A stretch of DNA of 64,000 nucleotides from Butyrivibrio fibrisolvens (GTDB lineage: Bacteria; Bacillota; Clostridia; Lachnospirales; Lachnospiraceae). The DNA lies in contig NZ_CP146963.1 of the NCBI RefSeq assembly GCF_037113525.1, forward strand, positions 1,798,001-1,862,000. The letters are read 5' to 3'. Position 1 is the stretch's first letter. The number at the start of each line of letters is the position of its first letter. Both the position numbers and the translations under genes were made by a program. Of the stretch, positions 42,847 through 51,653 are shown in pieces. The notes under the pieces are model-generated. The model worked only from the letters and a program-made list of their open reading frames with translations. It searched no databases and was not told the DNA's origin.

Positions 42847-42968
42847 TTTTATTCAATAGAAAATACCTATTGAATAAAACGCTCCGCTAAGGATGCGCAC
42901 TCGCGCGAAAGGAATATGTTGCATAAATGCAACCGCGCTCGGCGCGAGAGTTTTGCGAGCAAAACTCT
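42847..42968 (+). repeat. Palindrome-cluster element, copy D (divergent)
   Basis: Starts directly at the FtsA-like stop codon: 13-bp stem TTTTATTCAATAG/CTATTGAATAAAA (42847-42879), then GTTGCAT/ATGCAAC (42918-42933), then AGAGTTTTGC/GCAAAACTCT (42947-42968). The middle contains GCACTCGCGCGAAAGG, related to the ACTCGCGAC part of copies A-C, but no full box. The 307-bp gap has no gene. Confidence 0.75.
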
Positions 42969-43048
42969 ATCTTGTAATCACTAAGGAAAAAAGATTTTGA
43001 TATTCAGGATATGGATCGATAGTTATTTTGAAATAATGATTTAAGAAA

Positions 43049-43077
43049 AGAAGCCGCTCAAAACGGCTTCTTTTTTG
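43049..43077 (+). terminator. Terminator before the MBL-fold gene
   Basis: AGAAGCCG / CGGCTTCT with a 7-nt loop and a T-run to 43076; ends the FtsA-like transcript. Confidence 0.9.
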
Positions 43078-43153
43078 TTGAAGTTTTATGATGAATTATT
43101 ATGCGATATGATGTATTCTAAATTAAAATGATTTTAAAGAGGACGGGGTTAAT

Positions 43154-43951
43154 ATGAGATTTGTGAGTCTGTCATCCGGCAGTAGCGGGAACAGCACCTA
43201 TATTGGTTCTGCAGGTACGCATATCCTGATAGATGCAGGATGCTCAAGGAAGAGGATCATCGATGGTCTTAATAGTCTTGACGTAGACCTTCCTGATATA
43301 AATGGAATTTTTATCACACACGAACATTCAGATCACATAGCAGCGCTTCGTCTTATCTTGAAAAAATATGATATTCCGGTATACGCAACAGCCGGCACCA
43401 TCCAGGGAATCAGAGCATCTGACAAGAACCATGAGATGGATGATAAAGAGTTTCACGTAATTAGAAGCGACGAGCCCGTTCTTGTGGGCGATATTAAAGT
43501 AAATCCCATGCGAATTTCACATGATGCATTAGAGCCTGTCGGATTCAGGATCGAATGTGAAGGCCGTAAGGCTGCAGTAGCAACAGACCTTGGCTGTTAT
43601 GACGATTATATCGTAGGCTGCCTTCAGGATATGGATGCACTCCTTCTTGAAGCCAATCACGATGTAAGGATGCTCCAGACGGGTCCTTATCCATACCAGC
43701 TCAAGATGAGAATTGCAGGCAATGAAGGCCATCTTTCCAATGATATGTCAGGAGAGCTTTTATGTAAGCTTTTGAATGATCACATGAAGGGAATCGTACT
43801 TGGCCATCTTTCTGACAAGAACAACCTTCCAGAGCTTGCATATGAGACAGTAAGACTTGCGATAGACATGGGTGACAATCCATATCACAGCGGGGATATC
43901 CCTTTGTATGTGGCTAAGAGAAGCGAAGTATCACAGGTGATAGAAATCTAA
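43154..43951 (+). CDS. MBL-fold metal-dependent hydrolase (YycJ/WalJ-like)
   Basis: 265 residues. Starts MRFVSLSSGSSGNSTYI, the YycJ/WalJ signature; metal site THEHSDH (about 57-63), then D at ATDLG and H at LEANHD. In Bacillus the gene follows walRK and the product is a putative 5'-3' double-strand exonuclease tied to replication/cell-wall coordination; here it is not next to walRK. It is the first gene of a unit with the ACT and UPF0210 genes (30 and 77 bp gaps). A weak AGAGGACG site precedes ATG. Confidence 0.85.
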   Translation: MRFVSLSSGSSGNSTYIGSAGTHILIDAGCSRKRIIDGLNSLDVDLPDINGIFITHEHSDHIAALRLILKKYDIPVYATAGTIQGIRASDKNHEMDDKEFHVIRSDEPVLVGDIKVNPMRISHDALEPVGFRIECEGRKAAVATDLGCYDDYIVGCLQDMDALLLEANHDVRMLQTGPYPYQLKMRIAGNEGHLSNDMSGELLCKLLNDHMKGIVLGHLSDKNNLPELAYETVRLAIDMGDNPYHSGDIPLYVAKRSEVSQVIEI

Positions 43952-43980
43952 GAGATATGTAATATAAAGGAGAAACAGTC

Positions 43981-44253
43981 ATGAAGAGAGCAATTATAAC
44001 TGTAGTCGGCAAAGATACCGTGGGCATTATCGCCAGAGTATGCACTTACCTTGCTTCTGAGAAGGTTAACATTCTCGATATCTCACAGACAATCGTTTCA
44101 GGTTATTTCAATATGATGATGATCGTTGATGTAACAGGCCGCGATGCTGATTTTGGAAGACTTGAAGAGGACCTTTCCAAAGTCGGAGAAGAAATGGGTG
44201 TAGTTATCAAAATGCAGCGCGAAGACATATTCGATTCAATGCATAGGATTTAA
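43981..44253 (+). CDS. ACT-domain protein (UPF0237)
   Basis: 90 residues, a single ACT domain: MKRAIITVVGKDTVGIIARVCTYLAS, then VNILDISQTIVSGYFNMMMIVDV. Length and sequence match UPF0237. Such proteins are thought to bind an amino acid or similar ligand. It is almost always followed by a UPF0210 (PFL) gene, as here, so they probably function together. AAAGGAG 8 nt before ATG. Confidence 0.9.
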   Translation: MKRAIITVVGKDTVGIIARVCTYLASEKVNILDISQTIVSGYFNMMMIVDVTGRDADFGRLEEDLSKVGEEMGVVIKMQREDIFDSMHRI

Positions 44254-44329
44254 AAATGTATCCATGCATTTTTGGACAAATCCGGATGTCAGCCTGGATA
44301 AAACCTGATTATTTAGAGAGAGGTCGCAC

Positions 44330-45694
44330 ATGATTAATATTACAGAAGTATCTGAAACTAATGACATGATAGAAAAAGAGAACCTTGATGTCCGTACGAT
44401 CACCATGGGCATAAGTCTTCTCGATTGCATAGATTCTGATCTTGACAGACTTTGTGAGAAGATCCATGACAAGATCTACAATAGTGCCAAGGATCTTGTT
44501 TCAACAGGAGAGCAGATTTCCAAGGAATATGGTATTCCGATCGTTAACAAAAGAATCTCTGTAACTCCCATTGCTATCGTAGGCGGCGCAGCCTGCAAGA
44601 CTTCAGAAGATTTTGTTACTATCGCTAAAACTCTTGATAAAGTTGCTCACGAAGTAGGAGTTAACTTTATCGGCGGTTATTCTGCACTTGTTAGTAAGGG
44701 TATGACTAAGGCTGACGAGCTTCTTATAAGATCCATCCCGCAGGCTCTTTCACAGACAGAGCTTATCTGCAGCTCAGTTAATGTTGGCTCTACCAAGACA
44801 GGTATCAACATGGATGCAGTTCGCCTCATGGGTGATGTAGTCCTTGAGACTGCAAAAGCTTCTGAGCATATTGAAGTTAACGGATGCGCCAAACTTGTAG
44901 TATTCTGCAATGCTCCTGATGATAACCCGTTCATGGCAGGCGCTTTCCACGGCGTAACAGAAGCTGACAGGATCATCAATGTCGGCGTATCAGGCCCCGG
45001 CGTTGTTAAGACAGCTCTTTCCAAGGTTCGCGGCGAGAACTTTGAAGTTCTTTGTGAGACTATCAAGAAGACAGCATTCAAAGTTACAAGAGTTGGTCAG
45101 CTTGTTGCCAAAGAGGCTTCAGCCAGACTTGGAGTTCCTTTTGGAATCGTAGATCTGTCTCTTGCTCCAACACCTGCTATTGGAGATTCAGTTGCTGATA
45201 TCCTCTGCGAGATAGGTCTTGAGCATGCAGGCGCTCCCGGAACAACAGCAGCCCTTGCACTTCTTAATGATCAGGTCAAAAAAGGCGGCGTAATGGCATC
45301 TTCTTATGTTGGCGGTCTTTCAGGCGCATTCATCCCTGTAAGTGAAGATCAGGGTATGATCGATGCAGTTGAAGCCGGCGCTCTTACACTTGAAAAGCTT
45401 GAAGCCATGACCTGCGTATGTTCTGTAGGTCTTGATATGATCGCAATCCCAGGCGATACTAAAGCTACAACAATTGCAGGTGTTATCGCTGATGAGATGG
45501 CTATCGGTATGATCAACCAGAAGACAACAGCTGTAAGAATCATCCCCTGCATTGGCAAAAAAGTTGGCGACAGAGTTGAATTTGGTGGCCTTTTGGGATA
45601 TGCACCTATCATGCCTGTTAACTCATTTGACTGCAGCGCATTTGTTAACAGAGGCGGAAGAATACCTGCACCGGTTCACTCATTCAAAAATTAA
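44330..45694 (+). CDS. UPF0210 / PFL family protein (DUF711)
   Basis: 454 residues matching the UPF0210 family throughout (starts MINITEVSETNDMIEKENLDVRTITMGISLLDC; NVGSTKTGINMDAVR; GGRIPAPVHSFKN at the end). A glycyl-radical-enzyme-like barrel is suggested by the family name, but no glycyl-radical motif is visible and the reaction is unknown. It is paired with the ACT gene upstream; a small-ligand-regulated enzyme is a reasonable guess. AGAGAGG before ATG, terminator 100 bp downstream. Confidence 0.88.
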   Translation: MINITEVSETNDMIEKENLDVRTITMGISLLDCIDSDLDRLCEKIHDKIYNSAKDLVSTGEQISKEYGIPIVNKRISVTPIAIVGGAACKTSEDFVTIAKTLDKVAHEVGVNFIGGYSALVSKGMTKADELLIRSIPQALSQTELICSSVNVGSTKTGINMDAVRLMGDVVLETAKASEHIEVNGCAKLVVFCNAPDDNPFMAGAFHGVTEADRIINVGVSGPGVVKTALSKVRGENFEVLCETIKKTAFKVTRVGQLVAKEASARLGVPFGIVDLSLAPTPAIGDSVADILCEIGLEHAGAPGTTAALALLNDQVKKGGVMASSYVGGLSGAFIPVSEDQGMIDAVEAGALTLEKLEAMTCVCSVGLDMIAIPGDTKATTIAGVIADEMAIGMINQKTTAVRIIPCIGKKVGDRVEFGGLLGYAPIMPVNSFDCSAFVNRGGRIPAPVHSFKN

Positions 45695-45793
45695 TTACCA
45701 GCATATTTACATGAGATTGTCATATTAACCAAAAACTCTCATAAGAAATTGTGCATAAATCAAAAATAAAAATAATGTGATAATAATCATGAT

Positions 45794-45827
45794 AACGTGG
45801 TCTCTGAAAAAGGGGCCACGTTTTTTG
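45794..45827 (+). terminator. Terminator after the UPF0210 gene
   Basis: ACGTGG / CCACGT stem, extended by a TC/GG pairing, followed by TTTTTT. The remaining 175 bp of the gap (to 46003) is the upstream region of the next gene; I see no other feature. Confidence 0.85.
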
Positions 45828-46002
45828 AAATAAAAATCTTCCTAACTATAGCCGTAAAAAATCGGGTATATTTCTACAGAATTTACGTTGCATAGAGCCA
45901 TATTTTACTTTATATTGTAAAAGATGCGTTCCAAAACGCAGATGGGGATCTGCGAAGCATCACCAAAGGAATTAAAATTTTGTTTCAGGGAGGAACCTTT
46001 CC

Positions 46003-46854
46003 ATGAATCTTACAGAATCATTTAAAGTTATTCGCAAGAACGACGCGGATAAAGTGGCTGATTTTTTCACTAAACATAATAATGTTGCTAATTTCATTCT
46101 GCAGGAGATGAACTGTGCAGAGACTAAAGAGAGCGTAGCACAGATGACAGGAAGTATCTTTGATCTTGTATCTCTTATGCAGAGCGTAAGAAATATGGAA
46201 TCAGGAACATACATCCGCATGGTTTCTAAATTTATCCGTGTTTATGGAAAATACAACTTCCCTGCGCTTTATAATCTTGGAATGATCATTGATAATAATC
46301 TTAAGATTGCTTATGTTCGTGATAACTGGGACAAGGTTGCCAAAAAGAATCCTCGCGCAGCAGCTGCTCTTGAGCGTGCTTTTGAAGAGCTTAAGAGAAG
46401 AGCAAGAGACTACTCTATGAGAGGTTTCTATTGTGAACTTCAGTGCGATTTCGTAACAAGCTGGACCAATGGTAAGCCAACTTACAGGCATGAGAGAATC
46501 TGCGATTTCTATTCTCATAAATATGATGAAGAGAAAATGATCGATTCAAATCCAGAGCTTATCAAATGGGCTCTCCTCAAGCTGTATGAAGGATATTTCG
46601 TGACATTCTCACTTCTTGCATATGATTATCAGACCAAGAATAGTGAAGTACTCACACTTGGATACCGTTATGGCATCCTTTATGAGATGGTTAACAACTT
46701 TGGCGGACGCGCTATCACATGCCTTCTGCCTGATCTTGGAGCTGATGTTCATCAGATCGCAGGAGACAGATACCTTGCTCTTTGCTGCCCTAAGGAAGCA
46801 AGACAGGGAACTGTAAAGTGCACGGACGCATTCCACCCGGTATTCGAGGGATAA
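46003..46854 (+). CDS. Conserved-looking soluble protein of unknown function
   Basis: 283 residues without membrane segment or signal. I recognise no domain. The N-terminal 130 residues are helical (KADKVADFFTKHNNVANFIL; FELVSLMQSVRN-type), with a Lys/Arg-rich helix around 120-140 (AAAALERAFEELKRRARDYSM). The C-terminal half is mixed alpha/beta with cysteines and histidines (YCELQCDF, HERICDFYSHKYDE, LALCCPKEARQG, CTDAFHP). It could bind a metal; no standard motif is complete. GGGAGG about 12 nt before ATG. It is a single-gene unit. Confidence 0.6.
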   Translation: MNLTESFKVIRKNDADKVADFFTKHNNVANFILQEMNCAETKESVAQMTGSIFDLVSLMQSVRNMESGTYIRMVSKFIRVYGKYNFPALYNLGMIIDNNLKIAYVRDNWDKVAKKNPRAAAALERAFEELKRRARDYSMRGFYCELQCDFVTSWTNGKPTYRHERICDFYSHKYDEEKMIDSNPELIKWALLKLYEGYFVTFSLLAYDYQTKNSEVLTLGYRYGILYEMVNNFGGRAITCLLPDLGADVHQIAGDRYLALCCPKEARQGTVKCTDAFHPVFEG

Positions 46855-46935
46855 TTACAGAACGTAGTTACGACATTTTTATAAGTGCATAGAAGTTTGA
46901 TTTCAAAATTTGCACTTTGATGTCAGCGATATGAG

Positions 46936-47064
46936 GCCATGGCACTATGAAAAGATGATATTCATCTGTTTTATAGCGTTGTGGCTTTTTCATGCAGTTC
47001 ATTTCGTAAACAGCAGTTCACCATATGAACTGCTATTCATCTGATAAAATGTGCATTTTGTCAG
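46936..47064 (+). terminator. Terminator and two further hairpins before the lipoprotein gene
   Basis: GCCATGGCACTAT pairs (with wobbles) with ATAGCGTTGTGGC, followed by TTTTTC (46936-46990). Then AGCAGTTCA/TGAACTGCT (47012-47034) and a near-palindrome CTGATAAAATG/CATTTTGTCAG (47041-47064). The last two lie between genes and are not followed by T-runs. This resembles the stacked-palindrome elements elsewhere. No gene in the 341-bp gap. Confidence 0.65.
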
Positions 47065-47195
47065 ATTTGAAATGCAACGTTTGCGGGTATGGGTATTATT
47101 ATTTCAGCGCCGACGAACTGGCGGCACGATCCGGATTCTTTTTTCAAAATCCAATAAAAATTAAAAATTATTATATTTCAAGGAGAACACTGATT

Positions 47196-47768
47196 ATGAA
47201 GAAGTTTGTTAAGGCAACAGCACTTATGGCAATGGCACTTTCACTTTGTGCTTGTAAGATGTCTGCAAAAACAGTTAAGTCTGATACAGGTATGATAAAG
47301 GTAAGTATCAAAAATGAAGAGGTTACTCTTAACCACGTTGAGTATGAATTCCCTGAGGACTATAAGATTAAAGAGGGAATGATAACAGAGGATATTGGTA
47401 TTTCATATGTTGAGGTAAAAAATGAAGACCGTGATCATATTGGTGTATTATCTGATGGTAAATATGAAGAAGATATCGACGAGGACAATATAGCTGAAGC
47501 AGCAAACGATGTATATGAAAAAGTTCATGATGTAAAAGAAGATCTCGGATTAACCAGTGATATGTTTGTATATGGCGATGAGCTTGCAGGTATAACAATC
47601 GGATTACAGGATGGATACGCTGTATTTATTGCAAAGCTTGATACTGAAGAGTTTGTATATATTGTAGTATCAGAAGAAGATGATGATGAAGTTATGGAAG
47701 ATTGTATCAAATCAGTAGTTGAGCAGCTTGGCAGTGATGAGGATTATGAAATCTTCTTTGAAGATTGA
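47196..47768 (+). CDS. Acidic lipoprotein of unknown function
   Basis: 190 residues from ATG 47196 with AAGGAG 10 nt upstream; the ORF extends further upstream to 47025, but through a stretch of hairpins without coding character. Signal peptide MKKFVKATALMAMALSLCAC ends in a lipobox (SLCAC), so it is a membrane-anchored surface protein. The mature part is acidic (Asp/Glu-rich at about 85-110 and the C terminus) with alternating beta segments. No domain recognised. Confidence 0.7.
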   Translation: MKKFVKATALMAMALSLCACKMSAKTVKSDTGMIKVSIKNEEVTLNHVEYEFPEDYKIKEGMITEDIGISYVEVKNEDRDHIGVLSDGKYEEDIDEDNIAEAANDVYEKVHDVKEDLGLTSDMFVYGDELAGITIGLQDGYAVFIAKLDTEEFVYIVVSEEDDDEVMEDCIKSVVEQLGSDEDYEIFFED

Positions 47769-47830
47769 GCTTTGTAAAAACAATTTTTTATAGATAGAGC
47801 GTCTGGGATGTTTGTCCCGGAGCTGTGGTG

Positions 47831-47866
47831 TAAAGCAGTAGATGTGAAAGTCTACTGCTTTATTTG
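47831..47866 (+). terminator. Terminator after the lipoprotein gene
   Basis: TAAAGCAGTAGA / TCTACTGCTTTA, 8-nt loop, followed by TTTG. A smaller GGGAT/GTCCC hairpin precedes it. Confidence 0.85.
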
Positions 47867-47939
47867 TTGTATAAGACCTTATATTAAAGCAGATAACAAT
47901 TGATCAAAGAGCGCATGAAAAGTGGCTTTACGCACATAA

Positions 47940-48069
47940 AAGTCATAATGACAATATAAATAGTCAAAATGACTATAATAACCAACAAAAAACAATCAGT
48001 TTTTTGTATAATATTTACTCTTGCATCATATGGTCAGATGGACTATATTATATATAGTCAAAGCGACCA
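47940..48069 (+). promoter_or_regulatory. Four tandem NrtR-type operators
   Basis: Four copies of a 15-bp near-palindrome TAGTC-N5-GACTA: AAGTCATAATGACAA (47940-47954), TAGTCAAAATGACTA (47961-47975), TGGTCAGATGGACTA (48031-48045) and TAGTCAAAGCGACCA (48055-48069). The first two are 21 bp apart centre to centre, the last two 24 bp. Candidate -10 boxes (TATAAT at 47974-47979 and 48007-48012) lie among them. The last copy ends 25 bp before the nrtR start. Repression by the NrtR product is inferred. Confidence 0.75.
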
Positions 48070-48093
48070 TATGAAACATCAAAGGAGGGCGTG

Positions 48094-48843
48094 ATGTACA
48101 GACCAAAGTCCAAAGAGGAAGAGGAATTCCTCAAAAACTATAACCCGGATAAATATCAGAAGCCGTCGGTTACAGCAGACATAGTGGTCTTCACAATGTC
48201 AGAAGACAAAAAGCTCTGTATTCTTCTTATAAAAAGAGGAACTTATCCATATAAAGACCGCTGGGCCCTGCCGGGAGGCTTTGTAGGAATAGATGAGTCC
48301 ATAGACCAGGCGGCGGCACGAAAGCTTCAGGAAGAGACGGGCACAGGGAATCTTCCGATCGTACAGTTTGGATCCTTTGGAGAGATAGACAGGGATCCGA
48401 GGATGAGAGTCATCTCAATATCCTATATGGCATTTGTTCCTAACAGGAAGCTCAAGGTAATAGCCGGTGATGATGAATCTGATGCAGCAGTGTTTGAGGT
48501 TCATCGGAATGGTGATAAAATAACTCTTGTTAATGGTGATATTTCTATATCAGAAGATGATCTTGCTTTTGATCATGAAGTTATCATAAAGACAGCGCTA
48601 TTAAGACTTGCAGGAAGGATTGAATATACACAGGATGCTTTTTCACTCCTTCAGGACGAAAAGTCTTTTACCATACACGAACTCAAAAGTATTCATGAGG
48701 CGGTGTTGTTTAAGTCACTGGATACAGCGAACTTCAGACGAGAGTTCATAAAGAAGTACGTGGACAGCGGAGTAGTAGAAGCTACAGGCAGGACAAGCAA
48801 TAAGTATTCGGCAAGGGCAGCGCAGCTTTACCGTAAGCTTTAA
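48094..48843 (+). CDS. nrtR: NUDIX-related transcriptional regulator NrtR
   Basis: 249 residues (ATG 48094, AAAGGAGGG about 6 nt upstream; the GTG at 48091 is too close). N-terminal NUDIX-like domain with a degenerate Nudix box (GGFVGIDESIDQAAARKLQEETG) and a C-terminal winged helix (about 175-249; FTIHELKSIHEAVL, DSGVVEATGRTSNKYSARAAQLYRKL). NrtR proteins repress NAD-biosynthesis genes and are controlled by ADP-ribose/NAD-derived ligands; the Nudix fold binds but often does not cleave. It is the first gene of an operon with pncA, pncB and nadE, behind four operator-like sites. Confidence 0.92.
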   Translation: MYRPKSKEEEEFLKNYNPDKYQKPSVTADIVVFTMSEDKKLCILLIKRGTYPYKDRWALPGGFVGIDESIDQAAARKLQEETGTGNLPIVQFGSFGEIDRDPRMRVISISYMAFVPNRKLKVIAGDDESDAAVFEVHRNGDKITLVNGDISISEDDLAFDHEVIIKTALLRLAGRIEYTQDAFSLLQDEKSFTIHELKSIHEAVLFKSLDTANFRREFIKKYVDSGVVEATGRTSNKYSARAAQLYRKL

Positions 48844-48911
48844 ACAAAGCTGAATAATTCATACAAATAACATTAAATGAAAAAATCCCTTATACTAAGG
48901 AGGAAAAGGAT

Positions 48912-49490
48912 ATGACAAAGATGGGCGGAAAGAAAATAGTAGTTATCGTAGACATGCAGAATGATTTCATCGATGGAGCTCTTGGAAGCAAGGAAGCACC
49001 TCAGATCGTGGAAGGCTGTGTTAAGAAGGTGGCTAAAGCGTATGAAGATGGTGATCAGGTTATTTTCACAAGAGATACACACTATGATGATACATATATG
49101 AATTCGGAAGAGGGTAAAAACCTTCCGGTTGTGCACTGCATCGAGGATTCTTATGGATGGAATATTGCATCTGCATTTGGCAATTATACATCTAATTCTG
49201 TTAGACTTAATAAGGAGACTTTCGGAAGCGTTCAGCTGGGTCAGAGGATCGCAGAGATGTGCGCAAGGGATAAGTCGATCGAAAGCGTTGAGCTTTGCGG
49301 CCTTTGCACAGATATTTGTGTTATCAGTAATGCTCTTTTGATCAAGGCTTTTAATCCGAACCTTCCTATATATGTTGACGCAGCATGTAGCGCAGGCGTA
49401 ACACCTGAAAGTCACGATACAGCGATCAAGGCTATGGAAGCCTGCCAGATCCACATTCTTAATAAGGGAAAAGAGCCTTGGAGGGAATAA
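48912..49490 (+). CDS. pncA: Nicotinamidase
   Basis: 192 residues of the cysteine-hydrolase (isochorismatase-like) family. Motifs: VDMQNDFIDG (catalytic Asp), DTHYDD (metal-binding), and CGLCTDICVISNALL with the nucleophilic Cys about 137. It hydrolyses nicotinamide to nicotinate, the first step of NAD salvage. AGGAGG before ATG. Second gene of the NrtR operon; pncB follows at 104 bp. Confidence 0.92.
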   Translation: MTKMGGKKIVVIVDMQNDFIDGALGSKEAPQIVEGCVKKVAKAYEDGDQVIFTRDTHYDDTYMNSEEGKNLPVVHCIEDSYGWNIASAFGNYTSNSVRLNKETFGSVQLGQRIAEMCARDKSIESVELCGLCTDICVISNALLIKAFNPNLPIYVDAACSAGVTPESHDTAIKAMEACQIHILNKGKEPWRE

Positions 49491-49593
49491 ATGGACATAG
49501 AATTGCATCCATACAATTCTGAACATGTTTTAATTACATCCTATGATCAGACATTGAATTACATCTAATTTAAGGCGAAAAGGAGAAAATGGT

Positions 49594-50811
49594 ATGTTAT
49601 TTAGAATTATTACAAGTTTATTGGAAACAGATTTATACAAATTCAGCATGGGACAGGCAATCTATCATCAGTACCCAAGCTATACTACAACCTGGACATT
49701 TAAGTGCAGAAATAAGGACGTACATTTCACACCTGAGATGGTAGAAGAGATCAAAAGACAGCTTCGCCTCTACTGCGAACTTCGCTTCACTGAGGAAGAG
49801 CTTGAATATCTTAGAAATATCAAATGGATCCAGAATTCATACGTAGATTTTCTTAGATTATGGCAGCCTAGATATGAGGATTTCGTGATCGGCACAGATG
49901 CTGAGTGCGGTCTTAGCATTGAGACAAGCGGAACATGGCTCAATACTTCAATGTACGAGATTCCTACACTTGCTATCGTTAACGAAGTATACTTCCGCAT
50001 GCAGTATGATTATGATGATCTTCTTGAATCTTTTAAAGAAAGACTGGAAAAGAAATACGAAGATGTTCGTTCTAATCGTTTCTGCCTTGGAACATTTTCT
50101 GAGTTTGGTCTTAGAAGAAGACTTTCAAGAGAGGCTCAGGAACTTGCTGTTGAGAAGTTTTCACATCTCCACGATAACGAAGACAAGAGCTGCAAGAGCT
50201 TTTTCGTAGGTACATCTAATGTATACCTTGCCAAGAAGTTTGGAATTACTCCTGTTGGAACAATGGCTCATGAGTGGATCATGTGCACAGGTCAGGGCAA
50301 TCACAAGCACAATCCAGCATATTCAAACTGGTATGCACTTGATTCCTGGATCAAAGAGTATGGAGTACTTAATGGTATAGCTCTTACTGATACTATTACT
50401 ACAGACTGCTTCCTTAAGGATTTCCAGCTTACATATGCAACACTTTTCAATGGTGTAAGACACGATTCTGCAGATCCTATCGAATGGGGCGAGAAGATGA
50501 TAGAGCACTACAAGTCTCTTGGAATTGATCCTATGAACAAGACACTTCTTTTCTCAGATAGTCTTGATTTTGAGAAGGCAGCAGGAATCGCAGCTCACTT
50601 CCAGGGCAAAGCTAAGGTTGCATTCGGAATCGGTACCTACATTGCTAACGATACCAAGGTTCCGTCACTTAACATCGTTATGAAGACAACTTTCTGTAAC
50701 GGACAGGATGTAGCAAAGCTTTCTGACGTAGACGGCAAGGGAATGTGCAAGAATCCTGAGTATGTAGATTACTTAAAGCGTAGCATTAAATGGAGAATGG
50801 ATCACGAATAA
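49594..50811 (+). CDS. pncB: Nicotinate phosphoribosyltransferase
   Basis: 405 residues. The N-terminal motif is LLETDLYKFSMGQAIYHQYP, with SETGSGTWLN-type substrate loop (IETSGTWLN), FVGTSNVYLAKKFGITPVGTMAHEWIM and GVRHDSADPIEWG. It converts nicotinate and PRPP to nicotinate mononucleotide. AAGGAG about 10 nt before ATG 49594; an ATG at 49589 is out of frame. A 7-bp hairpin (AGAATTG/CAATTCT, 49499-49520) lies in the spacer after pncA. Confidence 0.94.
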   Translation: MLFRIITSLLETDLYKFSMGQAIYHQYPSYTTTWTFKCRNKDVHFTPEMVEEIKRQLRLYCELRFTEEELEYLRNIKWIQNSYVDFLRLWQPRYEDFVIGTDAECGLSIETSGTWLNTSMYEIPTLAIVNEVYFRMQYDYDDLLESFKERLEKKYEDVRSNRFCLGTFSEFGLRRRLSREAQELAVEKFSHLHDNEDKSCKSFFVGTSNVYLAKKFGITPVGTMAHEWIMCTGQGNHKHNPAYSNWYALDSWIKEYGVLNGIALTDTITTDCFLKDFQLTYATLFNGVRHDSADPIEWGEKMIEHYKSLGIDPMNKTLLFSDSLDFEKAAGIAAHFQGKAKVAFGIGTYIANDTKVPSLNIVMKTTFCNGQDVAKLSDVDGKGMCKNPEYVDYLKRSIKWRMDHE

Positions 50812-50856
50812 AAGATTTGATCATCATATAGAATTAGTCCGGCATGGAGGAATATC

Positions 50857-51639
50857 ATGAGAAGTATTGAAAAAATAGATCCTAATGTAGCGATAGACAG
50901 CCTGGTAAACTGGATCAGAGAATATTTTGAACCCTTTAAAGGAAAGAAAGCTGTAATAGGCATTTCTGGAGGAAAAGATTCTACAGTATGCGCAATGCTC
51001 CTTGTAAAGGCACTTGGCAAAGACAGAGTTGTAGCAGTTAAGATGCCCAAGGGGCAGCAGCCTGATATCAATGATTCAGATACAGTATGTGATTGCCTTG
51101 GAGTTGAGAATCATACAGTTAACATTAAGGCAGCTGTTGATGGCCTTATAGCAGGTCTCAAAGAAGCAGGCATAGAGCCTACAAAGGACACTCTTACCAA
51201 CATCGATCCAAGAGTCCGCATGACAACACTGTATGCCGTTGCTCAGAGCCTTCCTGAAGGCGGACTTGTAACAAATACCTGCAATATGTCCGAGAACTAC
51301 GTAGGATACTCAACAAAGTTCGGTGATCATGCAGGAGACTTCAGTATTCTTCATGCTTTTACCGTAAGAGAAGTAATAGAGATGGGACTTATCCTTTGCA
51401 AGGAATACGGAATTCCCGAAACTCTTATAAGAAAAGCTCCATCTGACGGCCTTTGCGGCAAAACAGATGAAGATAACCTTGGGTTTACCTATGCTCAGCT
51501 TGATGCATACATTCTTGATAATGAAGTTCCTGATGAGGAAATACTTAACAAGATCCAGCGCAAGTACAGAGCTAATCTTCATAAGTTAACAGAAATGCCT
51601 TATCCATATCCGGAAAGGGCCAAAGAATTATTGTTTTAA
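50857..51639 (+). CDS. nadE: NH3-dependent NAD synthetase
   Basis: 260 residues, the short, glutaminase-less form. P-loop of N-type ATP pyrophosphatases VIGISGGKDSTVCAMLL (about 31-47). NTCNMSENYVGYSTKFGDHAGDF is the deamido-NAD site. It makes NAD from nicotinate adenine dinucleotide with free ammonia. GGAGG before ATG. The operon lacks nadD, which must lie elsewhere. The next ORF starts 14 bp after the stop. Confidence 0.94.
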   Translation: MRSIEKIDPNVAIDSLVNWIREYFEPFKGKKAVIGISGGKDSTVCAMLLVKALGKDRVVAVKMPKGQQPDINDSDTVCDCLGVENHTVNIKAAVDGLIAGLKEAGIEPTKDTLTNIDPRVRMTTLYAVAQSLPEGGLVTNTCNMSENYVGYSTKFGDHAGDFSILHAFTVREVIEMGLILCKEYGIPETLIRKAPSDGLCGKTDEDNLGFTYAQLDAYILDNEVPDEEILNKIQRKYRANLHKLTEMPYPYPERAKELLF

Positions 51640-51653
51640 GTGAAAGGATGCAC

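Noticed and set aside
47025..47195. N-terminal extension of the lipoprotein ORF
   Set aside because: It runs through hairpin-forming DNA; ATG 47196 has the ribosome site and starts a perfect lipoprotein signal peptide.
48873..49526. Minus-strand ORF of 217 codons
   Set aside because: Antisense to pncA, which has all catalytic motifs.
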